From contig JBBHKE010000080.1 of NCBI GenBank assembly GCA_037447655.1, positions 1-64,000 of the forward strand: DNA of 64,000 nt. Direction: 5' to 3'. The position numbers and the translations under genes are program-made. This DNA is from Zygnema cylindricum (lineage: Eukaryota; Streptophyta; Zygnematophyceae; Zygnematales; Zygnemataceae). Under the pieces are notes generated by a model that was not told the origin of the DNA, did no database searches, and saw nothing but the letters and a program-made list of their open reading frames with translations. Shown piece after piece: positions 47,576 through 59,900 of the stretch (positions are counted from its first letter, which is position 1; the number at the start of each line of letters is the position of its first letter).

Positions 47576-49830
47576 TGTAATTCTTTGACCTCCATTGGTA
47601 CACAAAATGTCCAGCTTATGTGAAGCCTCTACGATAGTATATGCACTTTTGACTTTGAAAATGAATAAGTCCCCCCGCGTAGCGTGGACTCCCCTGAGTC
47701 CGCTGCAAAAAGAATCACTGAAATTGCTCCCCTGAGCATTAAGTTATGGCTGACCAAAGTTCGTCCATAAATACAAGTGCCCTCTAGGAGAGAGGCTGAA
47801 AAACGAGAAAATATTCTAAGTCCTAAGCTACCTTTGTAAACCTATTACTAGGGTACTTCGACCAATCACAGGACTGTAAAGTACAAGAAGGTACTGTTGT
47901 CCATAGCCATTTTCAGCCATGGATTTACCCTCGGAAGCACCACAGACTACCCAAAAACAGCCTACTTTGATTCAACACAGAATTTTACAGAAACAACAAA
48001 ACAAGCTGAAACTTCATTAACAGATAGTATTTAGGATATAGAATAATCTCACAAAGTTTCAGACAAATATAATAAACAGAGTGATCACATCATCTAGTCA
48101 AAGTTGCAGAAAAACAGTCTGCCAGAACTTTGATAAAACAGACTAACTTCACAATGAAGTAAAACACAGACAAGGCACACAATAGACCTGAAAATCTGTG
48201 ACAATATTAACAATACAAATAGGAACACACATGAAGAATTTCAGATAGTTCTGCCAACAGATCTGAGAGTAATCCTCAGATAAAATTACCAAAAATCACC
48301 ATAAACAGTTTTGGTCCAAAAAGTTCCTATGTCCTGAAATGACTAAGTCCTACAAATATATACAAGAGCTTACTGCTGAATGTACGGAGGCATAAAAGCC
48401 GTACGCTATCTACCAACTACCTCAATTAATGTAGATATACCGTAATACTTCAAAGTATGTCACATTAAGTAAACGTACACTAATAATTAATTCACAAAAG
48501 GACAAAACAATGTTGAACCAAATATTTACACCGACAACAAAATTGTATGCTGAGTCATTGCGTGTAACTCAACAAGACTCCACGAATCTCGTCAAATAAT
48601 CCGGGCCGTCCAAAAATATATATCGTGTGATTGACGTGATTTCGCTTTCCCACTAATTGAAAAATAGCGGCGGCCCTTTTCCGCCGTCCGTAGCTCTTAT
48701 CTGGCACCCTTGATGTCGCGCCACGTGGTCACAAAATCCAAACGAAATCCACGCGAGTCCTCAAATATCCCACGACATGGAGAAGCGAATTCACGTCCAC
48801 TTGCCAATATAATAATAGTACAACCAAAATCATTTCCGTACCGCGGATGCGTCCTTTGCATTAAATGCGGATTGTCACAAATAAGGTACACGTCATTTGT
48901 CATAAACGTCGCCTGTCGCATATAAAGTACATTTGTCCAAATTAGATGCTCTGTACCGGCGACGTACATTTCGTATATTTCACGTCGGATCGCGTCGCAA
49001 TCCGCCGTCCATTTATTAACGCATTCCGCGCCACTCAATTACTCCATCACGTCCCTTTAATTTTACTCATACATTTACTCCCCCAATCCACAAATCCATT
49101 CGAACCTCCATTTGTACAACCACATTACTTTCGGTAATCATATTCGCACGAAAGGTCGCGTGCGCACAAAATTTGGCGTACGCACGAAACTAACATTTCA
49201 AAAACAACAGGTACAGGTACCGCTGTATTTATTGTACGGCCATAGTACAACATGGCCGTTCTGCTGACACGTGTCAGTTCCGGAGCCGTAGTTACTCCTC
49301 CCTTGATATTCGCTGTCCAACCATATGTTGCCACGTGTCATCCGCCGACATCTGGTCTGCAAACCGCCAAATTGCTTTTCCGGCATTTCGGCTCCACTGT
49401 GAGCTGTTCGATCAGATTCGGACATTTGATTTCGTCAGTCGAAATTAAATGTCGATTCGTATATTTCGTGCGGTCCCGATTTCGTGCGGACAGGTATGTT
49501 TCTATGCATAAATCATCCCGTAACTTAGTTAATTGGAATATCAAGCGCTGTTTTTCTTTAAATAAATATTGCGCCATAGAGGTGTATCGTTTACTTCAAG
49601 ACCTACCGTATAAGGCGGACGGCAAGTCTGTACGGTGGTTATCAGGAAGCCACTGGATCAACTCCCACAATTGCCAAAACCTATTTTGTAGAAAAATATA
49701 CTAGTGATATGGTTGTCTCCTTAGCTGCAAGAGGTAGCCATGGTTGACTGCAGGTCCTTAGTGACTACGACAAGTATGAGGACTGCAGTTAGGTCACAAT
49801 AAAGACTACAATATACCTATCTTTTCAACA
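47576..49830 (-). repeat. Solo LTR A4 (family A), inside A3 and split by a family B LTR
   Basis: The parts are 47576-47894 and 49215-49830, about 935 bp. It starts TGTAATTCTTTGACCTCCATTGG and ends ATCTTTTCAACA. It is flanked by the exact 5-base duplication AACGT (47571-47575 and 49831-49835). The gag-start codons MEVKEL are readable on the minus strand at its left end. Confidence 0.85.
47895..49209 (-). repeat. Solo LTR of family B/D (1,315 bp), inside A4
   Basis: It starts TGTTGTCCATAGCCATTTT and ends ACATTTCAAAAACAACA, flanked by the exact 5-base duplication GGTAC (47890-47894 and 49210-49214). It is colinear with the D LTR, but has about 470 extra bases in the upstream part of the LTR (around 48550-49050). 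Joining the flanks restores family A LTR sequence. Confidence 0.9.
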
Positions 49831-50515
49831 AACGTAATGGTGATGGAGTACTTTTTGTACGGCCATTGCACGACATGGCCAAAAAGTCGACAGATGTCAT
49901 ATTCGGACTCATTATGGTTCTCTTCGCAAATGTCGCAAGCCAATGAGGTAGTGCCACATGTCACTTAGTGTGGTCGTGACCGAAAACCGCCAAAGCGCCC
50001 ATTCCGCGATGTCGGCTCTCATCGTGACCGTGTGATAAAAACCGATTTTTAATTGTAGCCGTCGAAACAAATGTGCGGTATATTTGTTTCTTGCGGTACC
50101 CTTGTCAGTACTAAGTATAACTCTGTGTATGTGCTAAGGGTCCGTTTGCTCAGTTAAATGAATTTCTCTAAGGTTGCATCTTTAAATAGTTATCGCACCC
50201 TAAGTATCTCAGCAGAGTTCATAGACTATAGGACAAAGCTAGCAACTATAGGCTTCTCTGACGGACGATAAGTACCAGTATCAAATTTTGGGTCCGTCAA
50301 TTCTTTTTTGGTAAATCTACCAAAAAACGTGTTGCTTGTCTCTTTGGACAACGTAGGCATCCTTGGCTTTAACTCCCTCACCAACCTTCAGTGACTGCGG
50401 CAAATGTGGGGGCTTGAGAGAGGAGGTAGAGGCAGAATGCCTTTGCTTCTTTTTTGCCATTTATTTTACAAGTTTAAACCTAAAAAATATCAAAAAAAAA
50501 ACATTAATTTCTACA

Positions 50516-50945
50516 CGTCAAACCGCATGTTGTACAATTTCTGTGACTTTGAAATGTTTGTACGTCATTTTGTCAACGTGGAGGTTTCCATCACAAATTG
50601 CTCCTTTATTACTTATTAAATTTTTATTATTTTGATGTTGATGCATGTGAGAAGAAAATGACGAAAAGTAATAGAGACAATGGAAGAAGTCGATACGAAG
50701 TAAAATTTGAATATAGATGAAAAAAAAAGGAACCTACAAATAAGTGAAGATATTGAGAATTGTTAATTATTACGAATAAACCTGATTACACCTATTGCGC
50801 TTGTCCAAAAAATGTGCTTTCGTTCTTCGTCTTCCCACTTGTCGACAGGTGACCTATGAATTTCCTACTGTTTGTACGTGAAAATGCGTGTGATTAGGAG
50901 CGAGGGATTATGACAAGGAAATTATACAAAGGGTAAGAGGGGAAA
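50516..50945. other. Intergenic, nothing recognised
   Basis: AT-rich DNA after the A3 LTR; frames are short and unassignable. Confidence 0.4.
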
Positions 50946-50949
50946 AGGG

Positions 50950-51420
50950 GGAGGCACCTTCATGGACTTCACTTTACGAAATGGCATCTGTTGGAAGAGA
51001 CACCTCTACGGCCCTTGCACGGAAAAGGTAAGCACGCAAAGGCTAAAAACGTACAGTTGGTTTTTGTACTCCGCGTAAAAAAGGTTTGAAAAACCCGTGA
51101 CGCGCGTGACTACGTCTGCCTATTGGTTCACATCTTCAAGCTTTAAGTAAAATCACCTCGCGAGATGATTTCAGTAGAAGTTTGAATATAAGTTGGTGGG
51201 AGACGAAAGTGGATCGAAACCAACTAGACGACAAACTGCAATACAAGTTTAAATGTGACACAAAATATACCGTGGTAATTTCATTTTTTTTGTACGGTTG
51301 CTACATATTGTCTTGTTGCGGGCTAAGTGTCGGAGGAAAACAACAAGAGAAAGCCCTTACTTTATCACATGGGAACATGCCCTAACTTTTACAAAAGCCT
51401 CACATGACACACCCTAACTT
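50950..51420. repeat. Dispersed repeat family E, copy 2
   Basis: It is colinear with copy 3 through TTTACGAAATGGC, the TTTTTGTACTCCGCG and GACTACGTCTGCCTATT blocks, AAATCACCTCGCGAGATGATTT and GGATCGAAACC. Non-coding. Confidence 0.6.
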
Positions 51421-51510
51421 ATTAGGCAAACTCGGAAGTTTATACCCCGATAGCAAAACATATTCAAACGTGTTGGTAATTGAAATTAAACCCTTGAAGG
51501 GTAAGGACAA

Positions 51511-51590
51511 GTGTTGTGTATCGGGTAAAAAGTTATCGCGTTAAATTCGATATTTGATATATCGAATATTTAGTGTCATACCGAATGGTT
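51511..51590. mobile_element. Relic of hAT-like family G
   Basis: AAGTGTTGTGTATCGGGTAA followed by ATTCGATATTTGATATATCG matches one end and the subterminal region of the copies at 34.0 and 45.9 kb. The other end was not found. Confidence 0.5.
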
Positions 51591-52259
51591 AGAGTCGAAT
51601 TAGTACGTACAAAACCAAAAATTTAGTAACGAATATGTTACACTGATTCCGTTAAATGCAAAAGATCTTCTGTGTTTTTGCATACTGTTCCCTTTTTCCG
51701 GAGCAATTTGCAGGCAGGAAGCATAACATAGTTGCTTTTTAGATTAGTTACTTTTAAACTTTGACTGAGGGCACTTTCTCTTGTAACCGAAACTTTAGTC
51801 TTGTAACTTTGTTTTTAGCGAAGATTCTTCGTACTACTTTCAAAGCATTCGTATGTAAAGAAATGAAATTGTTACTTTAGATTGTGACGAATGTAGACGT
51901 CGGTGTAATTTGTGACGGTTGTGGACGACTACAAAACTCGCGACAATTGATGACGTTTACCAAATGGCGACAGTTGTAGACGTCTAACTACTTGTGACAT
52001 TGTAGATGTTTAGTGCTTGTGACATTTTGACGTCACGCTCAAATTATGACAGCGTCGACGTCACAAATCCTAAAACTTTCCGCCATGGTTTCCCGCTTTT
52101 ATTTTTTAGTCGTCTCTCACTCTACTTGCCATCAAAATACGCCGAAAGATAGTAAAAATAAATCGTTTTTAGAGATCTCTCATTTGATACCATTATTGAC
52201 ATTTTTCATTGCAAAAATTGTGAGATAGACGCGGTAGTGGGAGAGGGAGAGAGAGAGAG

Positions 52260-52720
52260 AGGCGCTTTGATGGAAATCACTTTTACGAAATGGCGTCCTT
52301 TGGTCGAGACCCCCTCCACGACCCGTGTATGGAAAAAAACGCACAAAAAAAAGTCACGCCAGGTTGGAAATGTGCACTGGGTTTTTTTTTGGTACTCCGC
52401 GCACAGAAATTGTTAAAAACTCACGACACGTGCGACAACACCTGCCTATTCGCTCACCTCATGGAACTTTATTAAAAATCACCTCGTGAGGTGATTTTAT
52501 ATAAAGTTTGAAGATGAGCTGAAAGGACGCGAAAGTGGGTCGAAACGCGCTAGACGACAAACTGCATCGCGCTAGACGACAAACTGCAGTACGTATAAAG
52601 TTTCAAGGTAACGCAACTTGTACGGTGGTAAATTTTTTTTTTTTGTACTTTCACGTTTTTTCTTATGGAGGAAAACGACATAAATGACTGTAACTTTAGC
52701 ACAAGGGAAGTGCACTCAGT
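52260..52720. repeat. Dispersed repeat family E, copy 3
   Basis: Same blocks as copy 2. The hairpin is a perfect palindrome here, with core ATCACCTCGTGAGGTGAT at about 52480-52498. A GA microsatellite adjoins at 52238-52262. Confidence 0.6.
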
Positions 52721-53966
52721 TATGTTTTCTACCTGTCCCCACTACAGCAGTTGCACTTGTTTGTTGTTTTACCCTTAGTGTGAGCAGAACTTTATTTTTG
52801 TGATGAAAAAATACTATAGTGCATCAAATTGAAATTGTAATGTGAGCTATTTTCACCTTCTTTTTCTGGCTATTTTCGCCATGCGTACCCTTACCTTACT
52901 TTTTTCTGTATGTATCTACAGAAAGTACAAGCTGTGTAAATTAGTTTTGTACGTAGATTTGAGATTTTGGACGATCCCCAAGAAGGCAAAGCGTTCTTGA
53001 TTCGATAAGCTTTTCGTCGGTGTGGACGGTGGCGATGAATCTAAACAATACGAATTAAATCAGTTGGAAGGCGGACGTATCATGCCGCGTTTTATCTGTC
53101 GTTTCTTCGATTATTGAGGCATTATTTTTTTACGGCCGTACCTAGAATCTCGGACTAGCATCGACAATTTTAGTTGATCGGTAAGGAAACTACTGTACAG
53201 TACATATTTAGTACTTTTGTGTACGGTACATACAAGAAACGCGTAGGGCGTACATGTATAGGGTACAACATAGCGGGAAAAACAAATAGAATGAGATTAA
53301 AAACTTAAAATAGTTCCTACCTAGTTTTTTGCAATTCGCACAGAATACACTTCGGCACTAACGTACAGAATTTAATCAGAAGTCAGGTTAAAGGTTGTCA
53401 CAGTCGCACAGATGTAGCATCAACTTCCTGCCAGCCTACAATTGATACGGTCATTTATGCAAGTCACGTCATCATCCAGAAGCCCTGTACGGTAGACTTG
53501 AATAAAGCATCGCTATCACTAGATTTCCTTGTTCAAACATTTTTTTTTACTTTCAATTTTTTCGACTCTAATTCTAGCTTTGCTACTCCTTTAAATCCCA
53601 TTAAAGCGAACGTAGAGCGCATTTTACAAAAGTTTGCAGCCATAGGGACGCTTTGAGGAATGGTAGAAGAATTCAATTTGACGCATTTTGGAGTATTATA
53701 GAGGTGAGAAACTTTGAGCTGTGAGAATAGCAAGGAGTGCACGCAATGCAGGCGTATTAATCCATTCATAAAATGACATATTTTGTCCAGGACTGAGTTA
53801 AGCATGTTTCCAAGACTTTCCAAATCACATGTTCTCATTTTTGAAGAGATAAGTGTAGTACCTTTGCAACTAGATGCTCTTTTGTGAAGCGCTCAAAGTC
53901 ATCCTTTGCCAATCTTTCTCTCTTTGAAGGATCAGAAAGTTAAGAAACGGGTGGAAAGGTAACAGT
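52721..53966. other. Upstream region of the PhoD-like gene, nothing recognised
   Basis: AT-rich DNA. A minus-strand frame at 53838-53533 (101 codons) has no recognisable family. No clear TATA box was found above the ATG at 53967. Confidence 0.4.
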
Positions 53967-56900
53967 ATGGCGACAAGCAACTTAACTGTAGGCAGCCATT
54001 TTGAGTCTGGCGAAGTAGCGGCAAGTTTTCGAAAGCGGAAGAGACGTAAGATGAAGGTGTTTGTTCCCACCTGTCCTTCACCACTGTCACCGCAATGTTG
54101 TCTGATCGATTTCCTCCCTACCAGGCTTTTTCCGTACTTATTTTTTCTCTTATCTGGTTCTTGGATTTATTCGTCAAGATGCTTTGTAATGACCTTTGAG
54201 TGACCAGGTTATAAACGACTCTTATGGATCAGCAAGTAAGTAAACGTTCTTGTCTAGAATTGATCTGAATTTGTTTTTCGAAACCAGTATCGGAATTTGC
54301 TCTCAAAAATACTGTGATACCAAAATGCCGATATACTGAAGTACTGAAATGTTGTTGGAGACTTTAGTCCACGACGTTCTTCTTAAGACATCTGGCTTTC
54401 TCTGGATTGTTAAATTATTAAAAGAGCGAGTTCCTTTTTTTTTCTTACAATCGTAACCTAGAGGCGTTGCAATGTTCAGCTACAAGAATATCTTAATCTT
54501 ATTTTCAGTGGACTCCTCAATTTTTGTTGAGCTGGATTTAATATTGTTGTCATGGCTCTGATGGTCTTTTCGGTATATTGCATTTTCTATCTATCATTGA
54601 TGCAATAAACTGGCATTTTTTTCCCTTGAAGCAGAGTGGACTGTTAGCAATTCACTGTGATCAACAAGACCATGTCAATTAAAATTATTTTGGATAATTT
54701 GTCTCGATTAAAAAGGATTGGGATGATTTGTCCCAATTATTGATTATTGGGATGATTTGTCCGAATTGTTTTTACCGCATCACCAAAGCACCTGTCCTTG
54801 AGCCACCAACATACATTCAAGTCAATAAGCTACTATGTCCTTCTTTCCCAGCACCTTAGAAGACCTCACCCTTTCATCCTTTTGTGTGCGGGGGGGGAGG
54901 GTGGTGGGATGGACGTGGTTTGAAGATTGTTTTTTGGAGAACTTTCCAGGTTGTGGTCAGTATCACGTTACTTGGTTGCATCCTTTCTACGTTTTTTGTA
55001 AGTTCTAGGGTTCCTGAATTGGAGGAGCTTGCTCAAAATCTGCAATCGATTGTGGTTCGACATCCCTTGGTTTCCCGAATTGCATTTGGATCAGGAACAA
55101 CCTCAGAGTATGGACCTCAGCCAATATGGCCACAGGCAGTTATTCCGACTGACCCACATGCATGGATATGGTGCGTGGACCTTCCCAATTGACTTCCTCC
55201 TTTTGTTTGATCTCTTTTTATTCCTTTTTTTTTCGCACTTATGTTTTCACATCAATGCATGACTTCTTGAAGCTTACCCTCAACCATCATCTCGTTATCT
55301 GACTTCATTTCCTTCACCTTGCTGCGCTTGAACTCCCTTCCTTGTTTCTCCTTTGCACCTACAAACTCACACTTGTTACATCTGGAATAGTGTGTTAGTT
55401 TCATTGTTGTTGAAAATGAGTAGATTCCACAACTTTCGCAATCTCGTGTGTTAAATGTAACCATGACATTGAAGCTGGAGAAAAGCTAGAATTTCTTTTC
55501 TTCTATATCTTTATCTGGAAGTGTTTTGGGTGGTTTAGGGTTGGTGACATGGCATACATGGATTTGCCGACAGTTGACTGCGCAGCGAATAAGCGGCATC
55601 CACAATGTCGATGCCAAGTTGATTGGCTTCACGAGAAGTCTTGCATGGCTGGTAAAGATCACAGGAAGTGATCATAATATATTCAAAACATGTAAAAAGA
55701 GCTTACAGGGAGAGGGAGAGGGAGAGGGAGGGGGGGAGGGAGAGAGAGGGGGGAAGGGAGAGGGAGAGGGGGAGGAAGAGGGAGAGGGAGGGGGGAAGTG
55801 AGATTGAGAGGCAATAACATACACTTTTGAACAAAGCTGTTAACAACCCAAAATATGGATCTATAGCCAAGCAAGATTGACATTGGTGCTTCCAGCTGTT
55901 GGTCTTATTTTGATCAGCTGAAGGTGCTGTAATTGTTAATTAAAGTCTCACAGAATGCTTTCCGGCCAGTCAGGAGAGTACATTTTCATCAATTTTATGA
56001 TCCAGCAAGGAATTTCTCCCTTCCCTCTTGGTTTGCCAATACTTGCCAATACCCATCTGTTGAATTTCATTTTCCTACTCTTTTATTGTACCAACAAATA
56101 CATTGTCGTGCCTTTATTCGTTGACCGCAGGAAACTTAAGTCATGCACAAGCAAGGTTGCAGTCACAGATTTCCAACCCTGACTACAGTAAGGCAAGCGT
56201 TTTTCCCACCATGTCATAAAGGCTTTGTAAGGGCTAGCTTAAGTTCGTGGGAGTTTAAAGCAGCCTCCTGGGCTTAATTTTCAGCAAAAATACATACAGC
56301 AAATGTATGTATATTGCTAAAATGACCACTCGGTTGACATATGTTGTGGGTTCTTCACAAGAATTGGGAGTCAAATGCTAATTGCTTCTATGGTGTAGTT
56401 GATCCGGTCATGACATGACGTTTGGAAAAGTGTTTGTTTTGATGTATTAATATTCTAATTCAGCCCTCCGTACCATTGTCCTGGCAATTGCTACTGCTGT
56501 ATTGAAGAAAGCTGCTTTGTCAGATCCATGCCACTGAATATACCTGCTCTGGGAGAAACAGTCTTTTGTTATTTGTTCAAATCCCGAACCATAAGGTGTG
56601 AACGAAAATGGTTTATTTCTCAAGAATTTGCTTCGACTGAATTTCTAATTGCTTTCAGTAATTCCTTGCTACGTAGAAAAATGACTCCTTCAAAAAGGAA
56701 TTGATGCTATTTTGCTGCTTGCTGGTGGTATCTTTGTTATCTTTGCCTCCATGGTGGCAGTTTTTGGAGTTTATGTGCCCGGGCCATCGAGAGAAACAGG
56801 TGCACCCACCTCGAGGTCCAGACCCATCATCATGCCCACGCAGGATATTTGGAACTTATGATGACCATGATTATGGCTGGTATGTTGACTCTCCAAGAAA

Positions 56901-59900
56901 ACCATTGCTTCTTGTTGTCGTTATACAGCCCTTTTATTGGTGGTGGTAGTAATCTTGTAGTTTATTTAATGGCAGCTTGTATTGATAATTATAATGTCGA
57001 TGAAAGCATATGTTTTGAAAATAAATCTCTTTTTTGGTGTTTCCCAGGCTCTATCCTGTATTGGCCTTCCCGGATAATCATCATTTTAAGATTGCTGAGA
57101 ACTAAAACAATATTCATAATATTTAAATTCGATTCACCAGAATCAGAAATTATACACATTTAGACTTCAAGTTTAAGTAATTGACCATAGCATCAATGAG
57201 TATAATGTTGATTATGCGTTGCATCAACATCAACACCGGATCTGTTTTTAGACATCCGTACTTGTGCCGTTGAACACATCTAAAGAAATGACGACCAAAA
57301 TCCTAAATTCGATGAATCCTAAATCCAATTTTCCTAGGAGAAGGAAAGGGACCCTGGAACATTCCTTTTTGTAGGTTGATTCCACAAACATCATTTGACC
57401 CCTATTCAGAATGACCAATTTTGGTGGAAAATGTCTCAATGTAGTAATTTACTGTGAGGTGGTGATGACGACAGGCATGGTGGTTATATAGTTGATTTCT
57501 ACTTCCTGTTTGTCACCATGTGTCACGGTTTAAAAGGAAAATTCACGTGTACATTCCAGGATTGAGAAATTATTCGTACAGTGCTTTCCAAATTTTTGGA
57601 CTCCAGCATCGAGACAATGGAAAATTGACTAGTTCATGGGGTTGCCAAAAACTGGTGCAAATCAATGGTACATCGCTTATTGGAATATTCCATTAATGTG
57701 GAATGAGCAAATCAGCCTAATATTAGTTGAAATCGCTTAAGTCGGGACTTGGAGGCACATGACTTATGAAATACACTAATTCCCAGTTTGACTCCACATA
57801 ATACTCCAGCCTTTTTGGTTGTCTTTGCAAAACGTAACAAGGGCGAAGGGAACTCTTGTTCCTTTCAAAGAAAGTTAAGAATCAGTAATGTCAACGATAT
57901 AACCCTTGATGTACAGAGAACAAGAAAATAATCGTTTGACGACAAAATCTAGATCACGATTGAAGGGGAGATTAGAGAGCATAAACGAAGCAGTGAAAAC
58001 TTACTCGACTGTCTTTTTAATTTTGTCAAACCTGATTTTAATGTGTCTCCCGAAAAATTGTGAATTTATCCTTTGGCAATATCATGCACCGGATTGGCAG
58101 ATTTTGTCATACCCATTCATAATCATAAGGATCATTCTAATAATTCGGTGGTGACATCTGCACATACTTCATACCAGCAATTCAATTTTAATATGACATG
58201 ACGACAAGCCATAACAACAAAAGAGACCCTAAAAACGTGATGCAAAAGCTTAAAATCCTTTAAAACTCTCATGTCGAGCCATTATCAAGGTTATGGGCTA
58301 AGAGAGTTGACCTGACTTTGACAGGCAGCGTGGAGACGGGCGGCTGCCTGAGAAGGACAATCTAAAAGGAGCGTATTTAGATGCCATTGGAGAGCCACAG
58401 TCGAGTCCCCGAAGAGCTGCAGGCCGCGGGGTGGAGCATCTGGTACACATGATTTTAGTTCTTTTTCAGGCGTAGTATTACTTTTTTTTTGTTTCTTAGT
58501 TTGTGCCATGTAGTCAATTGATGCCTAAATGCCTGGTTGATGAAATTAAGGACGAATGGAATTTGCGCAGATTTGTTTATTGTTTTTATTTTGGTCATAT
58601 ACATGTCTTGCTTGATAGTGCTAGTTATAGTTGACTGATTGAAGAAATATGAAGCATCGTCATTACACTGCCCATCGCTGTTAGACTTTCACTCTAATTA
58701 AAGTGAGTGCTTTCTTGACCGGATCTTACAAATCAGCGTTGACAACACTATTTAAGGTGGCCATAATAAGCCTCGTTGCAAAGCGTAATTCAGTGTCGTC
58801 AATTCTAAAAAAGTGTTAGCGCTAATAATCCACTTACCTAATAGCAATGGGTGGTGTAGTAGTGTACATATGCTTGAAACTGATGTTACGACAGCATTAA
58901 GTGTCCACTAGATTGCCTTTGATTCTGCACCAGTTGTTGAAATCTTAAGTACCCATTTTGCCACTCTTATAACCTACACTGCCTCCACCACCACAGGCCG
59001 GTCACCACCCTGCCTGCCACCTGCTTCTTGCTTTACTTGAATTTACATTTGTTCCATGTTGTTTGGGACCTGGGCCGTTAAATTGCATGAAGAAGAATGA
59101 AACTATGCTAGTTCAAAAATTTGTGTACCGGTAAAACAGGCTTTGGTATGTTTTGTTTTGTTTCGAGGGACCACACAAAAACTTTTTGATAGGCAAGTGT
59201 ACTAGAGCAAAACTAAGAAATGCAGAACTGCCTTCCACTGAGTCAACATATTTCCCCCATCTTGCTTATGGCAACTTCTCAGTAAAAGATAACACAAGTA
59301 TTCTGGTAGCTTGTATATATATATCGCCATGCAGCTGTATTCAGCAAACTTCAGTTGTCATTGGAATGGGTTGCAGTACACACTCAACAATGGGCGCAAA
59401 TCAAAAGAGATTGACGTTATTTTGCTAGATGAACGTTACTACAGAGATCCCTTACCGTGCTATCTTCGTAAAGATTATTGTTTTAAGGCTGTGTTACACA
59501 ACTCCAGTCATCCGGACTTTGTCTGGTTAGAGAGCTTCTTTTTCCTTTCTGGCATTTTCTCCTGGTTCATTCTGCCTATCGACTTCCTTGTTTTCTTTTC
59601 TGTTTTGTTTGTTCCCGTTTGTTTCCTCCTGGCTGTTTGTTTGTTTGTTCGTTTGTTTTTGGACGTTGTTATTGCATATGCGTTTGCAGTGAAATGACAT
59701 TGTTGATCGGTGTCTGAAATACAAAGAACTTAATCCTAGATGATGCTCATGAACAGCTCGTTTTTCTCTGTTACAGGTGTAAAGACTTGATAAAAGGAAA
59801 TGGAACGAAGGAGAGGAGAGGCTCGTGTTGTGACAAAGATCAAAAACTCTTTTTCGGTATGATTATTTCTTTTTCTGATACGACTTTCTTGTATATTTTT

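Larger units (their letters stand above)
47228..50515 (-). repeat. Solo LTR A3 (family A), split by A4
   Basis: The parts 47228-47575 and 49836-50515 together make about 1,028 bp, matching the A1 and A2 LTR length. It starts TGAACTCAGAGGCCTCCAT and ends TTAATTTCTACA. The flanks CGTCG and CGTCA may be a worn duplication, but fit only if the LTR start is moved by one base. No internal element sequence is attached, so it is a recombination product. Confidence 0.8.

Noticed and set aside
57041-57110. Candidate exon after TTTCCCAG in the PhoD-like gene
   Set aside because: It runs into a stop without a donor; the exon at 58325-58442 fits the family sequence and phases.
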